The notes under the pieces are model-generated. The model was not told the DNA's origin. It searched no databases and saw only the letters and a program-made list of their open reading frames with translations. From CAYLWW01 sp964387585 (lineage in GTDB: Bacteria; Pseudomonadota; Alphaproteobacteria; Rickettsiales; Midichloriaceae), in the NCBI GenBank assembly GCA_964387585.1, contig CAYLWW010000040.1:1-13982 (forward strand): 13,982 bases of DNA, in the 5' to 3' direction. Below are positions 1 through 7,770 of the stretch, piece by piece. The translations under genes and the position numbers were made by a program. How positions within the stretch are numbered: position 1 is the first letter of the stretch; the number at the start of each line of letters is the position of its first letter.

Positions 1-52
1 GTTCTTTATAAAACTCTTTTTAACTCAACTATACTATACACAATCTTTCCTT

Positions 53-66
53 ATCCCGAACTGGGG
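53..66. repeat. Short dispersed repeat, copy A
   Basis: The 14-base word ATCCCGAACTGGGG differs by one base from the word at 5086-5099. On the minus strand both copies sit just beyond the stop codon of a minus-strand gene, here 9 bases after the ankyrin gene. Weaker similarity continues on both sides: TATA on one side and GATTAG/GATAAGG-like sequence on the other. The CCC and GGG ends can pair, giving a weak hairpin. I do not recognise it as a named repeat family. It could be a small intergenic element or a weak 3'-end signal. Confidence 0.4.
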
Positions 67-75
67 GTATAATGT

Positions 76-2049
76 TTAGCTTAAGTCATTACTACATAAC
101 CCAAAAAAACTACTGTATGAGATATCTTCTGCTAAATTTGAGATACAGCTTTTTATTTGAGTGATGTATTCTTCTACATAGTTATAGCAGGAAGCTAATT
201 CGTCCACCACATCTACAATTTCTTGCTTATCATGAGAATTCATCAACAAATAATTCATTAAAACCTTACTTGATTCTGAATGATTTGTAGAATTTGATAG
301 CGTGTATTGTATAACTTCTTTATATTGCGCTAATTTATAGTTAGCTAGGTTCTCTATGATACTTATATCTTTTAGGTTATATGCTAGTAAATCCAATATA
401 TCTAGATGCTTTTGTTTAATTTCGGAGATGATTATTTGCTTCCCTTTGGAAGCCACAAATTCAAAGGAAGCTCCAGCAGCAGCCAGTAAAATTTTTATCG
501 TCTCTATATTATGATTTTCTATAGCTATTGATAATGGTGTATCATCTTTATTGTTCTTTGCATTTACCTTTGCTCCATATGTAAGAAGTGCTTTTATGAC
601 ATCTGTATGACCACCTCTACTTGCAACTATAAGTGGTGTATTGAGGTTATTGTTAGCTATTTCATGATTCGCACCAGCTTTTAAGAGTTGCTCTACTATA
701 CCTGCATATCCTAAGTCAGCAGATATAACTAAAGCGCTGTCGCCTGACTTGTTTTGTGCATCTAAATTGATTTTTGCTTTTATTAGCAATTCAACTATTT
801 TACTATTACCTTTTTGAACTGCAAAATGTAATGGTGTATTCTTATCAACATCATGAGCATTTACATTAGCACCCAGCATTAATAATAATTTTGTAATATT
901 CTCAGAATTACTTAAAATTGCCGCCATTAACGGTGTGGCTTTACTATCACTTCTTGATGCATCAAGAATAGCACCTGAATCGAATAATAGCTTCGTAATC
1001 GGGAAATGAGCTAAGAGGGCAGCAACGTAGATAGGCGTTATATTATTCATCAACGCTACTTTATTGATATTAATGCCACTATTAAGCAGTGCTTGTAACT
1101 TAGCGATATCATTTTGAGCGATAGCATTAAATAGCAACAACTCTTTATATCTACTTAGATGCTGCTCTTGCAAATTGATTAAGTAATGTAAAGGTTTGAA
1201 ATCAGCAGTAAATAATGATTCTTGTATAAAATGCTGAAATTCTAATTTTTCTTTACCATGCAAATAGGGGGCAAGATTATTAAAAAATACAACAAAATCT
1301 TGCACTTTCTCTTGTTGCCACTTAACAATATGTTGATTGCTAAATCCTTCTAATTCTGCAATTTTTGTTGTAAAAATTGCTAATTCTGTGTCTGTGCGTA
1401 TAGCAATAGTGCTGTCTCTAGTATTAGTAAATACATACTGTATATATCTTATATAGGGGTTGCTTATGTATTGAGTAAAACTGTTTAAAATCAACTCATC
1501 ACTGATAGAATGTAAACCAGCATGATCAGTAGCTGCAGTGACAATTATAGTTGAACCTGTAAGTAGTAATGCACAGAGCTCAAGTTTGAAGTTATCTATA
1601 GCAAAGTTAAGATATGTCCCACCTAATTCTAAGTGCTTTTTATTGTAACCTAACCATCGCATGTAGAATGGGATATCACTTACTTTATTAATGGCAGCAA
1701 TAATGTTGTCTTGAGAATCCGCACAAAGACCATTGCCTTGATTTTTCCTAATCACATTAGTATAAATATAGATATGATCCGAAGGAATCTTAAGTAGATC
1801 CTGGCACAATAGAAAATGCTTACCGTCACCATGCCCAAAGAACGATAATGCTTGCTCCTTAAGAAGAGACCCCAACTTTGATTGCACAATAGGGCTAGTA
1901 GCACCTGGCCCTATTGTGATTATTCCCTCTATTCCTAGATTCCCTCTATATAAGTCACTTACAACTTTTTTTAAATATAAACTAGACTTTATTAGATCAT
2001 CATACAAATTAGAATCTAATAGACAGATTAGTTGTAGTATTAGTTTCAT
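76..2049 (-). CDS. Ankyrin-repeat protein with an unrecognised N-terminal domain
   Basis: The protein is about 657 residues from ATG at 2049; an in-frame TTG two codons upstream (2055) is an alternative start. A strong ribosome site GAGGAG (2061-2066) lies 11 bases before the ATG and 5 before the TTG, so either could be used. Residues about 305-530 hold roughly seven ankyrin repeats with visible TPLHFAVQKGN-, TPLIVASRGGHTDVIKALL- and GANVNAHD-type signatures. Residues 1-300 match no family I know; they contain an FFGHGDG block (residues 72-78) and a hydrophobic STIIVTAATDHAG segment near 168-180. Residues 531-659 are helical and unassigned. There is no obvious signal peptide or membrane helix, so it is probably cytosolic or secreted by a signal-independent route. 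Ankyrin proteins are abundant in Rickettsiales and some are host-directed effectors; that role is inference here. The small gene upstream on the same strand is 110 bases away. Confidence 0.9.
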   Translation of the reverse strand: MKLILQLICLLDSNLYDDLIKSSLYLKKVVSDLYRGNLGIEGIITIGPGATSPIVQSKLGSLLKEQALSFFGHGDGKHFLLCQDLLKIPSDHIYIYTNVIRKNQGNGLCADSQDNIIAAINKVSDIPFYMRWLGYNKKHLELGGTYLNFAIDNFKLELCALLLTGSTIIVTAATDHAGLHSISDELILNSFTQYISNPYIRYIQYVFTNTRDSTIAIRTDTELAIFTTKIAELEGFSNQHIVKWQQEKVQDFVVFFNNLAPYLHGKEKLEFQHFIQESLFTADFKPLHYLINLQEQHLSRYKELLLFNAIAQNDIAKLQALLNSGININKVALMNNITPIYVAALLAHFPITKLLFDSGAILDASRSDSKATPLMAAILSNSENITKLLLMLGANVNAHDVDKNTPLHFAVQKGNSKIVELLIKAKINLDAQNKSGDSALVISADLGYAGIVEQLLKAGANHEIANNNLNTPLIVASRGGHTDVIKALLTYGAKVNAKNNKDDTPLSIAIENHNIETIKILLAAAGASFEFVASKGKQIIISEIKQKHLDILDLLAYNLKDISIIENLANYKLAQYKEVIQYTLSNSTNHSESSKVLMNYLLMNSHDKQEIVDVVDELASCYNYVEEYITQIKSCISNLAEDISYSSFFGLCSNDLS

Positions 2050-2060
2050 AATCAAATTTA

Positions 2061-2066
2061 CTCCTC
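2061..2066 (-). promoter_or_regulatory. Strong Shine-Dalgarno for the ankyrin gene
   Basis: GAGGAG on the minus strand. It supports initiation at TTG 2055 (5-base spacing) or ATG 2049 (11-base spacing). It stands out because most minus-strand genes in the window lack a clear ribosome site. Confidence 0.6.
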
Positions 2067-2159
2067 AAAATAAAACTACCAACTACTAAAAGATTGATAG
2101 ATCATTAATAGCTAGTCAACATTAGCAGTTGATAGTTATTACCTTAAAATTAACAACGT

Positions 2160-2501
2160 TTAAGCATCATAGCTATAAGGATCTGCTAAAAAACTATTAT
2201 CATTATTACTATTTATATAAGATGTAACATCACTACTTTGTATTTCTGATATCTCTTCCACAAAACTCTTGTTAGGAATTTCTGCACCTTTAGCGATAGC
2301 TTTTTTAAGACAATCTTTGGCAGCTTCTTTTCCAGCTAAAGCTGCTAACCCAAGGCCACCTGTCTGTACAGCCACATATGCTGTGCTTCCTAGGCTAATT
2401 AAATCTATTGTTGTTGATGTAATTCCATATATCCAACCTATCACAGGAACAGCACTTGCTGCTCCTTTTTCTGCTATTTTTGTAATCAAAAATTGTGCCA
2501 T
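2160..2501 (-). CDS. Small Gly/Ala-rich protein with hydrophobic core, function unknown
   Basis: The product is 113 residues, with ATG at 2501 and a weak AGGT about 7 bases before it. I do not recognise the family. Residues 14-58 are small-residue rich and hydrophobic (AVPVIGWIYGITS, then STAYVAVQTGGLGLAALAG), suggesting two membrane-inserting or helical-hairpin segments. A short Lys-rich stretch follows (60-71), and the C-terminal 40 residues are polar, acidic and Asn/Ser rich. The AVPVIGW-type stretch resembles hydrophobic segments found in pore-forming or polymorphic-toxin proteins, but this is only a look-alike and no toxin domain is visible. It lies upstream of the ankyrin gene on the same strand and could be co-transcribed with it. 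The opposite-strand reading frame over the same bases has no such features and is taken as a shadow. Confidence 0.65.
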   Translation of the reverse strand: MAQFLITKIAEKGAASAVPVIGWIYGITSTTIDLISLGSTAYVAVQTGGLGLAALAGKEAAKDCLKKAIAKGAEIPNKSFVEEISEIQSSDVTSYINSNNDNSFLADPYSYDA

Positions 2502-2719
2502 AAATTTACCTATTAAATTTTAGTTTTTAAATAACTATTAATTCATTACTATAAGTATTTAAGAGCTATAATTAGCATTATTTCTATAGACTTATTGTCA
2601 CATACAACTCTTTAAAACCTATAGCTTTATTCAATTTAGCATAGGTGGCATTAATAGATATCCGTAAAAAATACGTAGAAATGGAAAAAATAAGGTTGAT
2701 CAGTAATTATTAGAACAAG

Positions 2720-3979
2720 CTAATAAAACACTTTTTCATTGTTTGCTCTTGGCAAACTGGTTGTAACAATTACCAAAAAAGCTATAAATGCTAAATAAAA
2801 AGCTGGAGCATTTAGAATATTATAAGTTTGAAGTAGTACAGAAATAGTAGGTAATGTACCAGCAAATAAAGCTGCTCCGACGTTATGGCTAAATGCCATA
2901 CCGGTATATCTTTCTTGAGTAGGGAATAATGTCATCATATATTTTAAAGCTGGCCCATTTATACTTGCTGCAAAAAAAGCAAATAGAGCTAAAGAGCAGT
3001 ATAACATAACAACATTACTCACACTTTGAGCATATCTTAATAACATAAATGCTGGAATAACGCCTAATAGTAATATAGTGGAAGTGATTTTTATAACTGT
3101 TTTACATGGTATACAATCTGCTAATAATCCAAATAATGGCATTAATAACATAAAAACTATAGCTGCAAAAAGCACATATTTTAAAGCATCACCACTAGGT
3201 ACTCCGTTAGAAATAAAATAAATATTGAGATATGATATTATCATATTGACTGATGCTGCGCATAAGCCGCCAAAACAAATTAAACATAAAACTTCACGCC
3301 AACTTTTCACTAATACCTCTTTCAAAGGAAATTTAGAAAGTTGGCCATTTTTTAAGACTTGCTGAAATTGTGCCGTTTCTATGGTATAAATTCTCAAGTA
3401 TAGCCCTACTGCACCAAGTAGCCCACCAAAAATAAATGCAATCCTCCACCTGTTTTCAAACATAAAATAGCTGTTAATTAATATACTTACTGTTATAGCA
3501 AATAACATTCCTATGATATGAGTTGAACCAATTAAGGCAGCAATGAATCCGGATCTTTTGCTTTTTATGCTCTCTAGTACAAATATTGCAGCTCCTATCC
3601 CTTCTCCTGCAAAGCTAATACCTTGCATAAACCTTAAGATAATTAAACCCACACTTGAATATAATCCTATAACACTATAATCTGGCAAAACGCCAATTAA
3701 AAAAGTTGCGCTAGCCATTAGCACTATACTAGTTGAAAGAGCAAATTTTCTGCCATATTTATCACCTAAATGACCAAATATAATACCACCTATAGGCCTT
3801 GCTATAAATCCAATAGAAAAAATTAGCGTACTTAATAAAATTTGCGAGATTTGGCTATAGGCGGGGAAAAATGATCTACCTATTTCAACAATAAATATCG
3901 AATAAATAGTAAAATCATAAAGCTCTAGTATATTACCAACTATAGAAGATGTGATCAAATGTATTTTATTTGTACCCAT
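2720..3979 (-). CDS. MFS transporter, MHS family, ProP-like (proline/betaine type)
   Basis: This is an inner-membrane major facilitator carrier of about 419 residues from ATG 3979. An in-frame TTG at 3988 would add three residues, but the ATG fits the family N-terminus better. Visible family marks are GNILELYDF near the start (compare GN-LEWYDF in metabolite:H+ symporters), the loop 2-3 motif GHLGDKYGRK (about residue 70), the GEGIGAA stretch near 129, RWRIAF, and the second-half signature FPTQERYTGMAFSHNVGAA. About 12 hydrophobic segments are present. It is shorter than E. coli ProP (about 500) and lacks that protein's C-terminal coiled coil, so osmosensing is not implied. Likely substrates are zwitterionic compatible solutes or organic acids imported with protons; the exact substrate cannot be told. 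Its start is 14 bases after the stop of the LuxR-type gene, indicating one operon. Such carriers are multi-copy in Rickettsiales. Confidence 0.9.
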   Translation of the reverse strand: MGTNKIHLITSSIVGNILELYDFTIYSIFIVEIGRSFFPAYSQISQILLSTLIFSIGFIARPIGGIIFGHLGDKYGRKFALSTSIVLMASATFLIGVLPDYSVIGLYSSVGLIILRFMQGISFAGEGIGAAIFVLESIKSKRSGFIAALIGSTHIIGMLFAITVSILINSYFMFENRWRIAFIFGGLLGAVGLYLRIYTIETAQFQQVLKNGQLSKFPLKEVLVKSWREVLCLICFGGLCAASVNMIISYLNIYFISNGVPSGDALKYVLFAAIVFMLLMPLFGLLADCIPCKTVIKITSTILLLGVIPAFMLLRYAQSVSNVVMLYCSLALFAFFAASINGPALKYMMTLFPTQERYTGMAFSHNVGAALFAGTLPTISVLLQTYNILNAPAFYLAFIAFLVIVTTSLPRANNEKVFY

Positions 3980-3993
3980 ACATCTCAATCAAA

Positions 3994-4836
3994 TTAGTTA
4001 CACAGCAAATATTCTTTTAATCGTCGAATTAATTCTACTTTATTATAACATTTTAATTTGTTCTTTAAATGCTCTATATAACATTCGACTGTTCTTGTAG
4101 ATATATTGATGGTTTTTGCTATTTCTTTGGCAGTACTTTGACCGTGAGCTAGTAAATAGGCTATTTCTGTTTCTCTTTTAGTTAATGATGCTTTTTCATT
4201 ATGCAGTATCAATTTACTTTGAATAAGAGGTTTTATAGACTTTTTGCTATGAGTTAACTCTTCAAATATTATGAGACGTTTGGTTTTAGGTACAATAATT
4301 TTATCTTGGTGTATATCTGAGTATATCAGATGATATGCTGTATTTTGGAAATAAATAGCAAATTCCTTAAGTATATCCAAGTTGTTTAAAAAGAAATTTA
4401 TAGTACTCGAATGATCAATATTATTAGGCAAAATAAAAGAATAAGTATCCACATATTCTTCTTGCCTATAGCATAATGTTATACCATTAAATACTTCATG
4501 TTTATAATTTAAAGACATTACACAATCAAAATTGATATCTTGAGGCCATATTGCATAATAAAAACTTTTTGGAGGAGATTGACAAAGATGAGAATACAGA
4601 AATTTACTGCGTACATCTTGCTCTACTAAATCATAATAGTCTGTAAAATATTCTTTAGTACATGTACTAAGCATAATATGGGAAAAATCTAGAAACATTC
4701 TTTTATATATGAAATGCTTAATTCCTAGATTTTGTATCAGTGGAACGCATATACTTTCTATTAAAGGTGTTATACCAACTGAAAATTGAAAATTTTTTTC
4801 ATAATTTTGCATATGTAATTTTTTGTAAACATACAT
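3994..4836 (-). CDS. LuxR-type transcriptional regulator (solo)
   Basis: This is a 280-residue DNA-binding protein. The C-terminal 60 residues (about 216-275) are a clear LuxR/GerE helix-turn-helix: SLTKRETEIAYLLAHGQS, then KEIAKTINIS and the recognition helix TRTVECYIEHLKNKLK. The N-terminal 200 residues have a mixed alpha/beta look with several Cys and aromatic residues and could be a ligand-binding domain, but I cannot match them to the acyl-homoserine-lactone domain or to a receiver domain; no phospho-acceptor pattern is visible. No luxI-like gene is present, so it would be a solo regulator. ATG 4836 is used; there is no good ribosome site, and M9 (4812) has none either. It is followed within 14 bases by the ProP-like transporter, which is its most likely target. 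A 20-base palindrome 75 bases upstream may be its own operator. Confidence 0.88.
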   Translation of the reverse strand: MYVYKKLHMQNYEKNFQFSVGITPLIESICVPLIQNLGIKHFIYKRMFLDFSHIMLSTCTKEYFTDYYDLVEQDVRSKFLYSHLCQSPPKSFYYAIWPQDINFDCVMSLNYKHEVFNGITLCYRQEEYVDTYSFILPNNIDHSSTINFFLNNLDILKEFAIYFQNTAYHLIYSDIHQDKIIVPKTKRLIIFEELTHSKKSIKPLIQSKLILHNEKASLTKRETEIAYLLAHGQSTAKEIAKTINISTRTVECYIEHLKNKLKCYNKVELIRRLKEYLLCN

Positions 4837-4910
4837 ATCTAAAGTATATGTATTGATATCCGTTTTGCAACTTTAATATGTTTTTTACGAGAAAGTCAAA
4901 AAAATTATAA

Positions 4911-4930
4911 AAATGGTAAATTTGCCATTT
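4911..4930. promoter_or_regulatory. 20-base palindrome upstream of the luxR-like gene, candidate operator
   Basis: AAATGGTAAATTTGCCATTT is an inverted repeat with 10-base arms joined without a spacer and only one non-matching pair (T/G). Its centre is about 84 bases upstream of the LuxR-type start codon. LuxR-type proteins typically bind 20-base dyads, so the size and place fit autoregulation. AT-rich background makes AT palindromes common, but the GG/CC pairs in the arms make this one less trivial. A small plus-strand reading frame (4913-5029) begins inside it. Confidence 0.35.
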
Positions 4931-5029
4931 AAAGATGTTTTAAAAGGCTTTCGCGAATTTATCAATACCTTGACACCAGAGATTATCAAATCCATTTGTA
5001 ATGTCAATTATATGTCTTGTTATTTATGA
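4913..5029 (+). CDS. Possible small ORF or gene remnant, 38 residues
   Basis: An ATG at 4913 opens a 38-codon plus-strand frame to TGA at 5027-5029. The middle part reads FREFINTLTPEIIK, which looks like real protein sequence, and the bases here (GGCTTTCGCGAATTT) are more GC-rich than the flanking spacer. There is no ribosome site. It may be a remnant of a longer gene, possibly the start of a transposase, or chance. It lies in the 291-base spacer between the LuxR-type gene and ccmF, which otherwise holds only the palindrome at 4911-4930 and the short repeat at 5086-5099. Confidence 0.25.
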   Translation: MVNLPFKDVLKGFREFINTLTPEIIKSICNVNYMSCYL

Positions 5030-5085
5030 GATTTGGTATAAGGTATCCGCTATCTTACTTCAATACAACATCTTCATCATTTCTA

Positions 5086-5099
5086 ATCCCGAACTTGGG
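5086..5099. repeat. Short dispersed repeat, copy B
   Basis: ATCCCGAACTTGGG matches the word at 53-66 with one difference. On the minus strand it lies about 29 bases after the ccmF stop codon, the same relative place as copy A behind the ankyrin gene. CCC/GGG ends can pair but the centre does not, and no T-run follows, so it is not a classical terminator. Confidence 0.4.
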
Positions 5100-5127
5100 T
5101 TTTATATCCGTAGGACTCATAAAAATT

Positions 5128-7263
5128 TTATTTATCAAGGATATATATTCTAATATTTTTTAAGAAAGAGCTAATACCCCCAATAAAAGCTAAGAGTACT
5201 GATAGCCATAATAAATTGATAAAAGGTTTATAATAAGCTTTTACAATAAGCTCCTGTTCATTGATGCCATCAGCAATGCTAAGGTAAATATCATGAATGA
5301 AATTACTTAATATACCCACTTCAAAGGTAATTTGTTTTTCTGCTAAATAAAACCTAATTTCAGGATTAAGCTCTATAACATTTATATTATTGTTCTCTGA
5401 TTGATTTGATTCTTGTTTATTATGATAATTTTTAGATAATAAGAATGTAGCTTTTTTAGTAATATAATTACTACCGTGGTAATAATTAATTTTTGCTAGT
5501 TGAATATCATAATTAGATATTTTGATCTTATCGCCAACCTTCATTAAAGATTGCGATTCAAAACTATAACTATTTAAAACTGATAAACTAATCATAGCTA
5601 ATCCGAATGCTATGTGAGTAATTAAAACAGGATAACTAATAACTTTAGTTTTGACCCTTAAGAATCTTAACCACAGCAATTTACCCAGATGAAAAAAGCT
5701 AGTAGTGATGATAATTAAGCCAATCAAAATACCTATATGGCTCAAATAATCTAGATTCGAATGCTTTACGTTATTTAATATATCAATAACAGCTAATATT
5801 CCTAAAGATGCTAGTGTTGCGGTAAAATAATCGCGTAAACTTAATATACTTTTTGTATTAAACTGTTTATTTAAAGTTAATGAACATAAACACCCTGCAG
5901 TTAGAAACAAAGGGTTTATCATATTATTGAAATAAGGAGCTCCTACGCTTATTTTTCTATTGGTAAATAGATCTAATCCTAAAGGGTATAAAGTTCCAAG
6001 CATTACTATAAATAATATCAGCAGCATTAAAGTAACATTAGAAGTGATTAAAAATGCTTTAAGCTTGTGCTTCTTATTATTGTAATAATCAACTTGCCCT
6101 ATATTCGTAGTTTTAAATAAAGCTAATAACCCTACAATAATTAACGTAGTTAAAAATGCTAGTGCCCATACACCTCTTTTAGGATCGCTAGCAAAGCTAT
6201 GTACCGAAGTTATAATGCCAGAACGTACTAAAAACATTCCAATAAGACTAAGTATAAAACTACTTAATCCTAATATTAGACTCAAATAATAAAATAACCC
6301 TTTATTACCATTATATTTATATAATAAATGAATTAGAGCAATGCCTGCAAGCCATGGCATTAAAGCAGCATTTTCAACAGGATCCCAAAACCAGAAACCG
6401 CCCCATCCTAATTCTCTGTAAGCCCACCAACTACCTAATCCTATTCCTAAAGTTAACCATGACCAAGCAAAAACAACCCAAGGCTTTAATAAGATGAACC
6501 AATTATATGTTAAACTATCAATCGCACTATCTATACTATTAGAAGAATTATTATATTCTCTTTTTCTGATGGCATTAGAAATGAAAAGAAAAGAAACAGT
6601 AATAGCATAGGGCAATGAAAAACCCACATAACCTAAATAAAGTATAGGAGGATGTATAGTCAGACCAATATCTTGTAATACAGGATTAAAACCTAAGCCT
6701 TCAATAGGAGTAGGGAAAATACGATCAAATGGATTAGAAGTAAATGTTATAAAACTAAGAAAAAATGATATTATTAACCCTTGGATAGCAGAAGCGCGTA
6801 AAGATATTAGGTGAATAAAGAAATTATTATTACTTACAGTAAGTATAAATAAAAATGACACAATTACTAATGCTAATATCCAAAGCAGCATAGAACCTTC
6901 ATGACTTCCCCAACTACCAGCAATCTTATATAATAAAGGCTTAGTAGTATGAGAATTCATAGCGACATTTAGAACAGAAAAATCTGAAATAACATGACAG
7001 TAAATTAGCAGTATAAAACTAGAACATAATGATAATAAGATAAACAACCAACAATACTTGTTTATTATAGCGAGATTACTAAGCTTGCTAATAAGCTTAT
7101 TACTATCATAATTTTTGTCTTCCTTTGTCTGATGATTCAACAAAAATAAAGTTGAATAAAAGTATCCTTCATTTTTAATTAACACTATGAAGTTCGTTAA
7201 CGCTAAACTTAAGCAAAGTATTAAAGAAATATAAAGTAAAAGATCTCCTATTTCTGGAGCCAT
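5128..7263 (-). CDS. ccmF: Cytochrome c-type biogenesis protein CcmF (haem lyase subunit)
   Basis: CcmF is the large membrane subunit that attaches haem to apocytochrome c at the periplasmic face, working with CcmH and haem-loaded CcmE. The 711-residue product is complete, beginning MAPEIGDLLLY as in the family. Visible features include GSWGSHEGS (about 116-124), TIHPPILYLGYVGFS (about 202-216) with the conserved His, the tryptophan-rich haem-handling WWD segment WAYRELGWGGFWFWDPVEN (280-298), SGIITSVHSFASDPKRG with a second conserved His (355), TLYPL...KISVGAPYFN (424-446), and a further His in THIAFGL (550). A periplasmic C-terminal region follows, ending in a last membrane helix. It is somewhat longer than many CcmF proteins, mainly through a polar loop at about 44-66 and another at about 233-252. 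It sits 88 bases downstream of nuoA on the same strand, fitting a shared respiratory transcript. No clear ribosome site is seen. Confidence 0.96.
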   Translation of the reverse strand: MAPEIGDLLLYISLILCLSLALTNFIVLIKNEGYFYSTLFLLNHQTKEDKNYDSNKLISKLSNLAIINKYCWLFILLSLCSSFILLIYCHVISDFSVLNVAMNSHTTKPLLYKIAGSWGSHEGSMLLWILALVIVSFLFILTVSNNNFFIHLISLRASAIQGLIISFFLSFITFTSNPFDRIFPTPIEGLGFNPVLQDIGLTIHPPILYLGYVGFSLPYAITVSFLFISNAIRKREYNNSSNSIDSAIDSLTYNWFILLKPWVVFAWSWLTLGIGLGSWWAYRELGWGGFWFWDPVENAALMPWLAGIALIHLLYKYNGNKGLFYYLSLILGLSSFILSLIGMFLVRSGIITSVHSFASDPKRGVWALAFLTTLIIVGLLALFKTTNIGQVDYYNNKKHKLKAFLITSNVTLMLLILFIVMLGTLYPLGLDLFTNRKISVGAPYFNNMINPLFLTAGCLCSLTLNKQFNTKSILSLRDYFTATLASLGILAVIDILNNVKHSNLDYLSHIGILIGLIIITTSFFHLGKLLWLRFLRVKTKVISYPVLITHIAFGLAMISLSVLNSYSFESQSLMKVGDKIKISNYDIQLAKINYYHGSNYITKKATFLLSKNYHNKQESNQSENNNINVIELNPEIRFYLAEKQITFEVGILSNFIHDIYLSIADGINEQELIVKAYYKPFINLLWLSVLLAFIGGISSFLKNIRIYILDK

Positions 7264-7351
7264 ACAGTAATATCAAAGTGATTAAATGGTTAATTATAGA
7301 AAAGTAAAGAGCATTTACCAAAGACTTCGTTGAATATTTACAAAATAAGCC

Positions 7352-7720
7352 TTATTCCCATTCTAGTGCCCCCTTAACCCATTCATAAATAAATCCTACC
7401 ACCAAAACTGCTAAGAACACCATCATTGACCAAAATGCTATCCATCCTGACTTTTTAAAAGTTATAGCCCAAGGAAACAGGAAAGCAACTTCAAGATCGA
7501 AAATAATAAACAATATAGCAACTAAATAAAACCTTATATCAAATTTCTTACGAGGCTCAGAAAATGTCTCAAATCCACATTCATAAGGAGCAATCTTAGC
7601 TTTATAATTATTTTTTTTAGAAAGAAAAAATGGTAATAACGCTATTGCAGAGCCTAATCCTAAAGCTAAGCAAGCAAAAATTAAAATTGGAAGATAAGAT
7701 TCAGCAACTAAATTAGTCAT
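7352..7720 (-). CDS. nuoA: NADH-quinone oxidoreductase subunit A
   Basis: NuoA is a small membrane subunit of respiratory complex I, with three transmembrane helices at the junction of the membrane arm and the peripheral arm. The product is 122 residues, the normal size. Family signatures are APYECGFETF (about 44-53), DIRFYLVAILFIIFDLEVAFLFPWA with the conserved acidic FDLE, and the C-terminus YEWVKGALEWE. ATG 7720 is the start; no Shine-Dalgarno is visible. It lies 50 bases downstream of nuoB and 88 bases upstream of ccmF. The usual neighbour nuoC is absent from the window. Confidence 0.97.
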   Translation of the reverse strand: MTNLVAESYLPILIFACLALGLGSAIALLPFFLSKKNNYKAKIAPYECGFETFSEPRKKFDIRFYLVAILFIIFDLEVAFLFPWAITFKKSGWIAFWSMMVFLAVLVVGFIYEWVKGALEWE

Positions 7721-7770
7721 ATATTTTCATTTTAATAATAAAATTATTTATATTAAATTATTAACTGGTT

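Noticed and set aside
72..2049. Ankyrin protein as a caspase-like peptidase
   Set aside because: Only the HG-like block is suggestive; no convincing catalytic Cys motif was found, so it is not used in the gene call.
2269..2523. Plus-strand 84-codon frame opposite the small Gly/Ala-rich gene
   Set aside because: It is antisense to a more plausible gene, has no ribosome site, and its sequence looks like reverse-complement codons of Ala/Gly-rich coding DNA.
2584..2706. Minus-strand 40-codon open stretch after the transporter gene, ending NKAIGFKELYVTISL
   Set aside because: It has no start codon or ribosome site. The end vaguely resembles an acetyltransferase C-terminus, but it is too short to support a gene or a named remnant.
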